Assembly (NCBI GenBank): GCA_026129905.1
Contig: JAHCHE010000020.1
Span: 111,541-175,540 of the forward strand
Length of the DNA stretch: 64,000 bases
Source: Bryobacteraceae bacterium
GTDB taxonomy: Bacteria > Acidobacteriota > Terriglobia > Bryobacterales > Bryobacteraceae
Reading direction: 5' to 3'
In this document: positions 16,795-24,280 of the stretch, piece by piece
How positions within the stretch are numbered: the first letter of the stretch is position 1
Layout: each line of letters starts with the position of its first letter
Position numbers and translations under genes: made by a program
The notes under the pieces: generated by a model
The model's input: the letters and a program-made list of their open reading frames with translations, nothing else
The model's database searches: none
What the model was told of the DNA's origin: nothing

Positions 16795-17800
16795 GGCGTG
16801 ACCCCAGCCGCGCCGTCCAGAGCACCGCCTGGATCATGCTCTCGGCGCTGGCCCGCCCCTTCCAGGCAATGTCGAACGCCGTTCCATGATCCACCGACAC
16901 CCGCACGATCGGCAGGCCCAGCGTGATGTTCACGCCGGTGTCGAAAGCCAGCATCTTGAACGGAATGTGGCCCTGATCGTGATACATGCAGACGATCGCG
17001 TCCACCTCGCGGCGGCGGCTGGGGACGAACGCGGTGTCGGGAGGGATGGGTCCTTCCACCAGCAATCCCTTGGCGCGGGCGGCCTCGATCGCCGGTTCGA
17101 TGAAGCGTTCCTCTTCACGGTCGCCGAACAGGCCGTGTTCACCTGCGTGAGGGTTCAGGCCGCAGACGCCGATACGGGGGACGTGGCCGCGAAGACGGGC
17201 GACGGTCGCGGCGGTGAGTTCGATAACCTCCAGCACGCGGCCGGAGCTGAGGCGCTGGGGAACCTGCGCGAAGCCGATATGGGTGGTCGCCATGCTGACG
17301 ATGAGGTGTTCGGAAGCCAGCATCATGCAGACGCGCGGGCTGCCGGTGAGGTCAGCGAGGATCTCGGTGTGTCCCGGCTGCTCGATGCCCGCCGCCCGGA
17401 TCGCTTCCTTGTTGATGGGCGCGGTCGCCACGCCGGCGGTACGCCCCGTGAGCGCGCCGTTCACGGCTTCGCGAATGTAGGCGTAGGCCGCCTTCCCGCA
17501 GGCCGCCTGGACTTCGCCAGGACGCACGGCGCCCGCGTCGATCGCGCCGCAATCGACCAGCGCCGGTTGGCGAGGCGCCCTTCCGCCTTCCCACTGATTC
17601 AGCTTGATAGCGGTCTCCGGGGGCGGCAGGCCGCAGGCGTCCGCCACGCGGCCGAGTACTCCGGCATCACCGAAAACAATGGGAGTGCACTCGGTCAGTA
17701 CGGCCGGCTCGCGCAGAACCCGGAGGCACAGTTCCGGACCGATCCCGGCCGGATCGCCCATGGTGACGCCCACGAGGGGGACGGATGCTCCGGATGCCAC
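16775..17800 (-). CDS. pdxA2: PdxA-family phosphate dehydrogenase, probably PdxA2 (4-phospho-threonate/erythronate dehydrogenase)
   Basis: A 341-aa NAD-dependent enzyme starting at GTG 17800; homology begins almost at once with VGVTMGDPAGIGPELC, and longer in-frame starts would run into the divergent hydrogenase gene. Further PdxA motifs are NKEAIRAAG, PGHTEIL, GLNPHAGEHGLFG, DAIVCMYHDQGHIPFK and RVSVDHGTAFDIA. PdxA acts in vitamin B6 synthesis on 4-phosphohydroxy-L-threonine; the paralogue PdxA2 oxidises and decarboxylates 4-phospho-D-threonate. The overlap with a DUF1537 kinase gene favours PdxA2 and a sugar-acid catabolic role. With no other pyridoxine gene present, a B6 function is less likely but not excluded. 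Transcription must start in the 115-base space shared with the hydrogenase promoter. Confidence 0.85.
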   Translation of the reverse strand: MASGASVPLVGVTMGDPAGIGPELCLRVLREPAVLTECTPIVFGDAGVLGRVADACGLPPPETAIKLNQWEGGRAPRQPALVDCGAIDAGAVRPGEVQAACGKAAYAYIREAVNGALTGRTAGVATAPINKEAIRAAGIEQPGHTEILADLTGSPRVCMMLASEHLIVSMATTHIGFAQVPQRLSSGRVLEVIELTAATVARLRGHVPRIGVCGLNPHAGEHGLFGDREEERFIEPAIEAARAKGLLVEGPIPPDTAFVPSRRREVDAIVCMYHDQGHIPFKMLAFDTGVNITLGLPIVRVSVDHGTAFDIAWKGRASAESMIQAVLWTARLGSRHVPRNR

Positions 17801-17810
17801 TCCATAAATA

Positions 17811-17839
17811 TTGTCACAAGGCCGGGCATTCGGTATAGA
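17811..17839 (+). promoter_or_regulatory. Sigma-70-type promoter of the hydrogenase operon
   Basis: TTGTCA (17811-17816) and TATAGA (17834-17839) are separated by exactly 17 bases in an otherwise A+T-rich gap. The predicted transcript would start near 17846 and leave about 70 bases of leader before the first hydrogenase gene. Confidence 0.5.
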
Positions 17840-17863
17840 ATTAAGACGGCGGGTTTCAGTTGT

Positions 17864-17875
17864 TTCAGATCTGAA
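17864..17875. promoter_or_regulatory. 12-base perfect palindrome, candidate operator
   Basis: TTCAGATCTGAA is perfectly self-complementary and lies about 20-30 bases downstream of the predicted hydrogenase transcription start, between the divergent pdxA2 and hydrogenase genes. A dimeric repressor could bind here. No matching second copy was noticed in the window. Confidence 0.3.
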
Positions 17876-17915
17876 TATATGATAGACTTGCCCGCCGACA
17901 GGCAGGGATTGCGCC

Positions 17916-19070
17916 ATGCCCACGAGATCCGCTTCCGCCGCGGCGCTCAGCGTGAGCGCGCTGGCAGAGCTAATTTCCACGCTTCAGGCGCGCGGATACC
18001 AGGTGATCGGACCGGCCGTCAGGGACGGGACCATCGTTTACTCGCCCATCGAACGGCTGGAGGACCTTCCAGCCGGTTTTTCCATGGAACAGGAGGCCGG
18101 CGCATGCCGGCTGGTCAAACGAAACGACGGCGCCGTGTTCGGCTACGCCGCCGGACCGCGCAGCCTTAAGAGTTTCTTTCATCCGGCGGAGATCAAGCTG
18201 ATCTCGGCCGAGCGGGACAACGGGACGTTCCGGATCGTTTCGGACGCGCCGTCGCCGCCCCGCACTGCGTTCATCGGCGTCCGCGCTTGTGAAATCGCCG
18301 CCGTGCGCATCCAGGACCGGGTGCTGCTGGAGGACCGGTACAAGGACACGTTTTACGAGACGCGGCGGGCCCACGCCTTCATTGTCGCCGTGAATTGCAC
18401 GGCGCCCGCGGACACGTGCTTCTGCGCTTCGACGAACACCGGGCCACGGGCGCGCGAAGGTTTTGACATCGCGCTCACGGAAATCGTCGACGACGGCCGG
18501 CACGTCTTTCTGGCCGAGGCCGGCAGCGCGGCGGGGAAAGAGCTGTTGCGGGAACTGCCAAAGGCGGAGCCGGCGGCGGAACTGCGGAAGGCGGCCGAGA
18601 AGGCCCTCCAGGACGCCGCCGGGTCGATGAAGCGGCGGCTGGACACGGATGGGCTTGCGCAACTGCTATACGACAACTTCGATCATCCGCACTGGGACGA
18701 CCTCGCATCGCGGTGTCTGTGCTGCGCCAACTGCACCCTGGTGTGCCCCACCTGCTTCTGCGTCGCCGTCGACGAAGCCAGCGACGTGGACGGTCGCAGC
18801 GCGGAGCGCTGGCGCCGGTGGGATTCCTGTTTCACCCAGAGTTTTTCCTATATCCACGGCGGCAGCGTGCGCCACTCGCCCAAATCACGCTATCGCCAGT
18901 GGCTCACCCACAAGTTCGCTTCCTGGAGCGACCAGTTCGGAACGCTGGGCTGCGTCGGCTGCGGCCGGTGCATCGCCTGGTGCCCGGTGGGCATCGACGT
19001 CACCCGTGAACTCGCCGCGTTCCGGACGTCTCCCGCCGCTGTCAATTCACAAGGAGGGTCCCATGATTAA
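17916..19070 (+). CDS. hydB: Group 3b [NiFe]-hydrogenase beta subunit (iron-sulfur)
   Basis: A 384-aa cytoplasmic iron-sulfur protein. It shows the sulfhydrogenase beta-subunit signatures [29 protein letters not shown] and [11 protein letters not shown], and two C-terminal cluster regions, [14 protein letters not shown] and [16 protein letters not shown]. In group 3b enzymes this subunit passes electrons between the flavin gamma subunit and the hydrogenase core. It is the first gene of the operon; its last eight bases overlap the next start, and each later junction also overlaps. Family assignment as HydB rather than an anaerobic sulfite reductase A subunit is supported by the complete gene order. 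Confidence 0.92.
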   Translation: MPTRSASAAALSVSALAELISTLQARGYQVIGPAVRDGTIVYSPIERLEDLPAGFSMEQEAGACRLVKRNDGAVFGYAAGPRSLKSFFHPAEIKLISAERDNGTFRIVSDAPSPPRTAFIGVRACEIAAVRIQDRVLLEDRYKDTFYETRRAHAFIVAVNCTAPADTCFCASTNTGPRAREGFDIALTEIVDDGRHVFLAEAGSAAGKELLRELPKAEPAAELRKAAEKALQDAAGSMKRRLDTDGLAQLLYDNFDHPHWDDLASRCLCCANCTLVCPTCFCVAVDEASDVDGRSAERWRRWDSCFTQSFSYIHGGSVRHSPKSRYRQWLTHKFASWSDQFGTLGCVGCGRCIAWCPVGIDVTRELAAFRTSPAAVNSQGGSHD

Positions 19071-19542
19071 GAGCAAGAACCTCGTCGAGACATTGAAGGA
19101 GCACGCCTTTTTGGCGGGATTCCGGCCGGCGCATATCGACCGGCTCGCGGCGATGGCGCACGAGGTGCACTTCGAGCGCGACCAGGTCATCTTTCGCGAG
19201 GGCGACGAGTCGAGTTTCTTCTACCTGATCCTGTCCGGCAAAGTCGCCCTGGAAGTGACGGCGCTTGGCAAGACTCTGCGCGTGCAAACGCTGCGCGAAG
19301 GCGAAGAGTTGGGCTGGTCCTCGGCGATGGAGACCAGTTCGAAACACTTCCAGGCGCGCGCGCTGACGGTGGTGCGCGCACTGGCGTTCGACGGCGCGCG
19401 GCTCCGCGAGGCGTGTGAGCAGGAATGCGCTTTCGGCTACGCGCTGATGCGGCGGTTGCTGAGCGTCGTCGCCAGCCGGCTACAGGCCTTCCGTCTACAA
19501 CTACTGGACATGTACTCGCCCGAGGGGCCGAAAACGTCATGA
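19063..19542 (+). CDS. Cyclic-nucleotide-binding-domain protein without DNA-binding domain
   Basis: A 159-aa protein made of a single Crp-type effector domain: [20 protein letters not shown] in the beta-roll, then [13 protein letters not shown] and [16 protein letters not shown] where the phosphate-binding cassette lies. The C-terminus ends after one long helix ([20 protein letters not shown]) and there is no helix-turn-helix, so it cannot act as a Crp-like transcription factor by itself. It has its own strong Shine-Dalgarno (AAGGAGGG at about 19050) and overlaps both the beta gene and the gamma gene (ATGA). Similar lone cNMP proteins accompany 3b hydrogenases elsewhere. A regulatory or structural role on the enzyme is inferred, not shown. 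Confidence 0.85.
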   Translation: MIKSKNLVETLKEHAFLAGFRPAHIDRLAAMAHEVHFERDQVIFREGDESSFFYLILSGKVALEVTALGKTLRVQTLREGEELGWSSAMETSSKHFQARALTVVRALAFDGARLREACEQECAFGYALMRRLLSVVASRLQAFRLQLLDMYSPEGPKTS

Positions 19543-20390
19543 GCGCCCTGACCCTCGCCCCTCCCGACGTGATGATTCCCGTCGCCGCGCGCCTGGCGAC
19601 AGTCGACAAAGAGACACACGACACCTTCACGTTGACGCTGGCGGCGAACTCCCGTGAGCAGGAGTTGCCCGCGTTCGCGCCGGGCCAGTTCAGCATGCTG
19701 TACGTTTTCGCGACGGGGGAACTGCCGATCTCGATCAGCGGCGACCCGGCCGAGCGGGGCAAGCTCGTCTACACGGTACGCTCGGTGGGCAAGGTTACGC
19801 ATGCGCTGGTCACCAGCAGGCCGGGCGAATCGATCGGCGTCCGCGGACCTTTCGGCACGGCCTGGCCGCTAAAGGAGTCATACGGGCGCGACGTGCTGAT
19901 CGTCGCGGGCGGCATCGGGCTGGCGCCGCTGCGGCCGGCCATTCTGCACGTGCTGCGGCATCGAGGCGACTACGGGCGGCTCATCGTCCTGTACGGCGCG
20001 CGAAGTCCGCAGGACCTGCTGTTCCGCAAGCAGCTTTCGGCCTGGAACTACGTGCCCGACACGCTGATCATCAACACGGTGGACTACGGGGGCCTGAGCT
20101 GGCGCGGCAATGTCGGCGTGGTCACCACGCTGTTCCGCCACGTGCGGCTGCAACCGGCGCGCACCACGGCGATGGTGTGCGGTCCGGAGATCATGATGCG
20201 ATACGTGGTGCGCGAATTGCTTGCCCGCGGGCTCTCCGACGAGGACATCCACCTATCGATGGAGCGCAACATGAAGTGCGCCGTCGGCTTCTGCGGGCAC
20301 TGCCAGTTGGGTCCGTATTTCGTTTGTAAGGACGGGCCGATTTTCACCTACGGCAAACTGAAGCGCTGGATGGATCGCTATGAGCTCTGA
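19539..20390 (+). CDS. hydG: Group 3b [NiFe]-hydrogenase gamma subunit (FAD/NAD(P)-binding)
   Basis: A 283-aa ferredoxin-reductase-like subunit. LPISISGDP is the flavin-binding site, GPFGTAWPL and [15 protein letters not shown] form the pyridine-nucleotide pocket, [11 protein letters not shown] follows, and [21 protein letters not shown] near the C-terminus holds a [2Fe-2S] cluster. In this complex it exchanges hydride with NAD(P)H. The start ATG overlaps the preceding stop in ATGA form, and the end overlaps the delta gene by 11 bases. Dihydroorotate dehydrogenase electron-transfer subunits look similar, but the position between hydB and the hydrogenase subunits settles the role. Confidence 0.92.
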   Translation: MSALTLAPPDVMIPVAARLATVDKETHDTFTLTLAANSREQELPAFAPGQFSMLYVFATGELPISISGDPAERGKLVYTVRSVGKVTHALVTSRPGESIGVRGPFGTAWPLKESYGRDVLIVAGGIGLAPLRPAILHVLRHRGDYGRLIVLYGARSPQDLLFRKQLSAWNYVPDTLIINTVDYGGLSWRGNVGVVTTLFRHVRLQPARTTAMVCGPEIMMRYVVRELLARGLSDEDIHLSMERNMKCAVGFCGHCQLGPYFVCKDGPIFTYGKLKRWMDRYEL

Positions 20391-21168
20391 CGCAAAACAC
20401 AAGCCGAAGATCGCGGTCTTCAAGTTCGCCTCGTGCGACGGCTGCCAGTTGAGCCTGCTGGACGCCGAAGAGCATCTGCTCGCGGTGGCGGGCGCGGTGG
20501 ACATCGCGTACTTCCCGGAGGCTTCGCGCAGGATGCTGAAGGGGCCATACGACATCGGCCTGGTGGAAGGCTCTGTCACCACGCACCACGACGCGCAGCG
20601 GATACAGCAGGCGCGGCGGCAGTGCCGGACGCTAGTGACGATCGGCGCCTGCGCCACCGCCGGCGGCATCCAGGCGCTGCGGAACTGGAACGACGTCAAC
20701 GAGTTCGTCAGCTACGTCTACTCCAATCCGGACTACATTCAGACCCTCAAACAATCCACTCCCATAGCCGAGCACGTGCCGGTTGATTTCGAGCTGCGCG
20801 GCTGTCCGATCAACAAGTACCAGTTGGTGGAATTCATCGCCGCGACCTTAGCCGGCCGCAAGCCGAACATTCCCACCTACAGCGTCTGCCTGGAATGCAA
20901 GCGGCGCGCCGCCATTTGCGTGGCGGTGGCGCGCGGCCTCGCCTGCCTGGGACCTGTAACGCAAGCCGGCTGCGGCGCTATTTGTCCCGCCTATGGCCGG
21001 GGCTGCTACGGCTGCTTCGGCCCGATGGAGAATCCCAACGCCAAGGCGCTGGCCCGGCGGTTCGCCGAGTTGGGGAACGACCGCGAACAGATCCTTCGCG
21101 CGTTCCGCAACTTCAACGCCTGGTCGTGGCAGTTCCGCGCGGCCACCGAGGAAAGGGAACAGCAATGA
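20380..21168 (+). CDS. hydD: Group 3b [NiFe]-hydrogenase small (delta) subunit
   Basis: A 262-aa iron-sulfur subunit that relays electrons from the [NiFe] site. Cluster ligands are visible in [31 protein letters not shown] and [12 protein letters not shown] for the proximal cluster, and in the Cys-rich stretch around [19 protein letters not shown]. No twin-arginine signal is present, which fits a soluble cytoplasmic group 3 enzyme and excludes a group 1 uptake hydrogenase. The stop overlaps the large-subunit ATG (ATGA). Confidence 0.94.
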   Translation: MSSDAKHKPKIAVFKFASCDGCQLSLLDAEEHLLAVAGAVDIAYFPEASRRMLKGPYDIGLVEGSVTTHHDAQRIQQARRQCRTLVTIGACATAGGIQALRNWNDVNEFVSYVYSNPDYIQTLKQSTPIAEHVPVDFELRGCPINKYQLVEFIAATLAGRKPNIPTYSVCLECKRRAAICVAVARGLACLGPVTQAGCGAICPAYGRGCYGCFGPMENPNAKALARRFAELGNDREQILRAFRNFNAWSWQFRAATEEREQQ

Positions 21169-22487
21169 GCGTCCGTGCGAGCGATGCGCCGAAAGGCGCC
21201 GTCACCATCAGGGTGGATTGCCTGGCCCGCGTCGAAGGCGAGGGCGGCCTTCAGGTCAAACTGCGGGGCGACCGCGTTCAGGAACTCAAACTGCGCATCT
21301 TTGAGCCGCCCCGGCTGTTCGAAGGCTTCTTGCGCGGCCGCCACTTCACCGAAGTCCCCGACATTACGGCGCGCATCTGCGGCATTTGTCCCATCGCTTA
21401 CCAGATGAGCTCCATCCACGCGCTGGAGCGGGCGCTCGGCGTCGAGATCGATCCGATGACGCGGCTGCTTCGCCGGATTTTCTACTGCGGCGAATGGATC
21501 GAGAGCCACGCTCTGCACGTCTACATGCTGCACGCGCCGGATTTCCTTGGCTGCCAGGACGTGATTGAGATGGCCGCCGCGCACAAGCAGGCGGTGAACG
21601 ACGCGCTGCGGCTGAAGAAGATCGGCAACGACCTGGTAACGCTGATCGGAGGCCGCGAGATCCATCCGGTTTCGGCCGCGGTGGGCGGTTTCTACAAGGT
21701 CCCGGCGCGCCGGCAGCTCGAGGGGATGCGGGAAGCCCTGCTCTGGGCGCTGGAGGCCTCGCTGAACACCGTGCGCCTGGTGGCCGGCTTCCATTTTCCC
21801 GACTTCGAGCAGGACTACGAGTTCGTCTCGCTATCGCACCCGGACGAATACCCGTTCAACGAAGGCCGCCTGGTTTCCAACCGCGGCATCGACATCGATG
21901 TGATGGAGTACGAGGACTGCTTTGCCGAACGGCACGTGCGGCACTCGACGTCGCTGCACTCAGCGGTGCGCGCGCGTGGTTCCTTCCTGGTGGGACCGCT
22001 GGCGCGCTTCAATCTCAATTACGAAAAGCTGACGCCGCTGGCTCGCCAGGCGGCCGCGGACGCGGGCCTGGCGCCGCCGTGCCGTAACCAGTTCAAGAGC
22101 ATCGTCGTGCGGGCCGTGGAACTCGTCTTCGCCTGCGAAGAGGCCTTGCGGCTCATCGACGCCTACGAGCCGCCCGTCACGCCGATGGCGCCGGTGGAGG
22201 TCCGCGCGGCGACGGGACAGGCGGTCACCGAGGCGCCGCGCGGCAGCCTTTACCATCGCTACCGGATCGACGATGACGGCATCGTGGTTGACGCGCGGAT
22301 CATCGCCCCGACCTCGCAGAACCTCCGACGGATCGAGGACGATCTCTGGAGCTTCATACCGAAGATCGCCTCCAAGTCCGTCGACGAAATGACTTGGCAA
22401 TGCGAGCAGGCCATACGCAATTACGACCCCTGCATCTCCTGCTCCTGCCATTTCCTCAAGCTTCACCTCGAGCGGGCGCCGGAGTGA
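21165..22487 (+). CDS. hydA: Group 3b [NiFe]-hydrogenase large (alpha) subunit
   Basis: A 440-aa catalytic subunit holding the Ni-Fe(CN)2CO site. The N-terminal cysteine motif is [19 protein letters not shown] and the C-terminal one is [15 protein letters not shown], giving the four metal-binding cysteines. The group 3-like DPCxSC sequence, the missing Tat partner and the gene order define group 3b, bidirectional H2:NAD(P)H oxidoreductases also called sulfhydrogenases. Eleven residues follow the last His, a short tail that the downstream endopeptidase would remove. Translation is coupled on both sides by four-base overlaps. Confidence 0.95.
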   Translation: MSVRASDAPKGAVTIRVDCLARVEGEGGLQVKLRGDRVQELKLRIFEPPRLFEGFLRGRHFTEVPDITARICGICPIAYQMSSIHALERALGVEIDPMTRLLRRIFYCGEWIESHALHVYMLHAPDFLGCQDVIEMAAAHKQAVNDALRLKKIGNDLVTLIGGREIHPVSAAVGGFYKVPARRQLEGMREALLWALEASLNTVRLVAGFHFPDFEQDYEFVSLSHPDEYPFNEGRLVSNRGIDIDVMEYEDCFAERHVRHSTSLHSAVRARGSFLVGPLARFNLNYEKLTPLARQAAADAGLAPPCRNQFKSIVVRAVELVFACEEALRLIDAYEPPVTPMAPVEVRAATGQAVTEAPRGSLYHRYRIDDDGIVVDARIIAPTSQNLRRIEDDLWSFIPKIASKSVDEMTWQCEQAIRNYDPCISCSCHFLKLHLERAPE

Positions 22488-22927
22488 CGCCGCTGGTCAT
22501 CGGCTGCGGCAATCCGGACCGCGGCGATGACGCGGCGGGGATTCTGGCGGCCCGCCGGCTCAGCGAGTTCGGACTCCCGGCGATCGAGCATTCCGGCGAC
22601 GGGCTTGCGCTGATCGCCGTCTGGGAAGGCGCCGCGGATGTCATCGTCGTGGATGCGGTCATCACCGGCGCGCCGCCTGGAACGGTCGGCGTCTGGGACG
22701 CTCGGACCGCGCCGCCGAACCTGGACGCATTCCGCGGTTCGACGCATCATTTCGGCGTCGCTGAAGCCATCGGTTTGGCCGGCGCGCTGGGCCGCCTCCC
22801 GCCGCGGCTCATCATCGTCGGCATTGAAGCGGCCGCCTTCGATCTCGGCGCGCCGGTCTCGGCGGCGGTGCGGTGCGGCATCGACGAAGCGGTCCGGCGG
22901 ATCGTCGCGTTGGCCGGCCAGCGCTAA
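22484..22927 (+). CDS. Hydrogenase maturation endopeptidase
   Basis: A 147-aa HyaD/HybD/HycI-type protease that clips the large-subunit tail after nickel insertion. The start is GTG 22484, overlapping the alpha stop (GTGA). Motifs: VIGCGNPDRGDDAAGILAAR at the N-terminus, DVIVVDAVITG in the middle, and THHFGVAEAIGLAGAL with the metal-binding His. Being last in the operon fits a dedicated protease. The pleiotropic maturation genes hypABCDEF are not in this window and must be elsewhere. Confidence 0.92.
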   Translation: MTPLVIGCGNPDRGDDAAGILAARRLSEFGLPAIEHSGDGLALIAVWEGAADVIVVDAVITGAPPGTVGVWDARTAPPNLDAFRGSTHHFGVAEAIGLAGALGRLPPRLIIVGIEAAAFDLGAPVSAAVRCGIDEAVRRIVALAGQR

Positions 22928-23015
22928 CCAGGCAGGGCTTCCCTTGATATCCCTTCCGGATATGGAAGTCGAGGAAGCCGGAAGCCAGCTAGAATCGCCC
23001 GAGCGTAGGCGTTAA

Positions 23016-23204
23016 TCCCGGCGGCTGGCTTCTTCGGGAGAACGGCTGCTGGACGCCAATCTCTCCAGCGTGCAGCCGAGCAAGATCACCGCGATCTTCG
23101 GCCGCGGGATTGCCAATCTCCCCAACCCGGTCATCCGCAGCGGCGTCCCGCTGCTGGGCATCGCCCGCAACCGCTGTAGCTACCAGTACTTCGGCCGGCC
23201 GTAG
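23016..23204 (+). other. Open frame without a start codon between hydrogenase operon and PRC-barrel gene
   Basis: After a TAA at 23013-23015 one frame stays open for 62 codons with a protein-like composition (LLDANLSSVQPSKITAIFG, ANLPNPVIRSGVPLLGIARN). It has no ATG, no Shine-Dalgarno and runs into the antisense of the PRC-barrel gene. I do not recognise the sequence. It may be a remnant of a deleted gene; otherwise the 250-base gap holds nothing I can name. Confidence 0.2.
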
Positions 23205-23950
23205 AAATCGTACAGCCGGACTTCGTAGTCTCGATTGACGGGCTGCGAAGGGTTGTACTCCGGACTGTTCCGGACGGCCTCCCGGGTCAGGTCGACGTAC
23301 ACCGAGCGCTCATCCCAGCGAATCGAGGCGATCCACAGCGGCGACACCAGCACCTTTCGACCCGGCAGCCAGTTCCGGGTGTCGATAACCATGTAGCGGA
23401 TCGCCCAGCGGTCGTCGTCGACAATGAACTCCTCGACGTGGCCGATGTCGCCGTCGATGGCGCCGATGTTGTATCCGGTCACCTCCTTCACGCCGCGGAG
23501 ATGGGTTTGCGCGTCATGGTCCTCAGGTTGCTCGTTGTCGCGTTCCACAACACCCGGTTCGTCGGCCACCGCGACGTAGGTCGGCGCCGGCGTCGGTATG
23601 TAGGCCATCTCTCCGGGGGGCGGCGTCACCCAGTAGGCCGGCCAGCCGTAGTAGCGGTGCAACTCCGTCTCGTACTTGCGGGAGACCGTCTTATCCGTAT
23701 CGATCCCCGGGCTGTTCTCGATCTGGCGCTTGTTCAGCGAAACCGGGATGGTCTGGTTGCTCCAGTCGGGTTGACCGAAGCTGGCGGGCGAGAGCAGCAC
23801 CTGGCGGCCGGATAGCCACCCTCCGGTATCGCCGACGATGTACCGGATCTCCCAGGTCCGGTCGTCGAAAGCGAGATCGTCCACGCTGCCGATCGCGCCA
23901 TCCACGGCGGCGAGCTTATAACCGATTATCTCTTTTGTCGATCGCAACAT
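23180..23950 (-). CDS. Double PRC-barrel domain protein
   Basis: A 256-aa soluble protein; the ATG at 23950 is chosen because GGGAGGG lies eight bases upstream. Two similar PRC-barrel domains are visible: residues 1-90 (STKEIIGYKLAAVDGAIGSV, EIRYIVGDTGGWLSGRQVL) and about 145-235 (GVKEVTGYNIGAIDGDIGHV, AIRYMVIDTRNWLPGRKVL), each followed by a Tyr/Trp-rich end (YYGWPAYW and FYGRPKYW) after a partly conserved segment. A Pro-rich linker joins them. PRC barrels occur in RimM and photosynthetic reaction centre H subunits; in free-standing form their role is usually unknown. It is divergent from the porin-cytochrome operon and shares its 330-base control region. No signal peptide. Confidence 0.85.
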   Translation of the reverse strand: MLRSTKEIIGYKLAAVDGAIGSVDDLAFDDRTWEIRYIVGDTGGWLSGRQVLLSPASFGQPDWSNQTIPVSLNKRQIENSPGIDTDKTVSRKYETELHRYYGWPAYWVTPPPGEMAYIPTPAPTYVAVADEPGVVERDNEQPEDHDAQTHLRGVKEVTGYNIGAIDGDIGHVEEFIVDDDRWAIRYMVIDTRNWLPGRKVLVSPLWIASIRWDERSVYVDLTREAVRNSPEYNPSQPVNRDYEVRLYDFYGRPKYW

Positions 23951-24089
23951 ACCAGAACCCTCCCGCGGCCGGCTTGACGACCGCTCCATCAGGGAGACTC
24001 GAATCGGCGCCCGGGGGTTTCACCGCCGGTTCGTATTCGCCCTCGATGGCTGTTCCAGCCCAGGCCGTTCTTCGGGACGAGCCACTCCT

Positions 24090-24130
24090 GGTTGGGTAAT
24101 AGTACCCAAGTCTAGCCATATAACCCAACC
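24090..24130. repeat. Inverted repeat in the PRC-barrel / cytochrome intergenic region
   Basis: GGTTGGGT (24090-24097) and ACCCAACC (24123-24130) are perfect 8-base arms, with a smaller hairpin GGGTA-ATAG-TACCC (24094-24107) inside the left side. The stretch overlaps a possible minus-strand promoter (TTGGGT, 18-base spacer, TACTAT) for the PRC-barrel gene. The rest of 23951-24280 holds only a 6-base-stem hairpin CACTAC-CTT-GTAGTG (24228-24242) that I would not interpret. Confidence 0.35.
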
Positions 24131-24280
24131 GGGCGGCGCGGTTGCGGGGGTTCTAGGGGGCTGAAAAATGGAGATTTAGGTCCATAACTAGGCCGCAGAG
24201 GGCGATGGCCTCAGGCGTGCTCGGGTGCACTACCTTGTAGTGAAATTCTGCGATTGCTCAGAGACTCAAAGGTGCCAGTA

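Noticed and set aside
16775..17800. Assignment as the pyridoxine-biosynthesis PdxA
   Set aside because: The overlap with a DUF1537 kinase points to the catabolic PdxA2 role; kept as an alternative only.
20380..22487. Group 1 membrane-bound uptake hydrogenase
   Set aside because: The small subunit has no Tat leader, there is no cytochrome b subunit, and the flavin and iron-sulfur subunits define group 3b.
24131..24280. Possible c-di-GMP (GEMM) riboswitch before the cytochrome operon, as in Geobacter
   Set aside because: The conserved core strings of GEMM (such as CGCAAAG with its paired stems) are not present; only small unrelated hairpins are seen.
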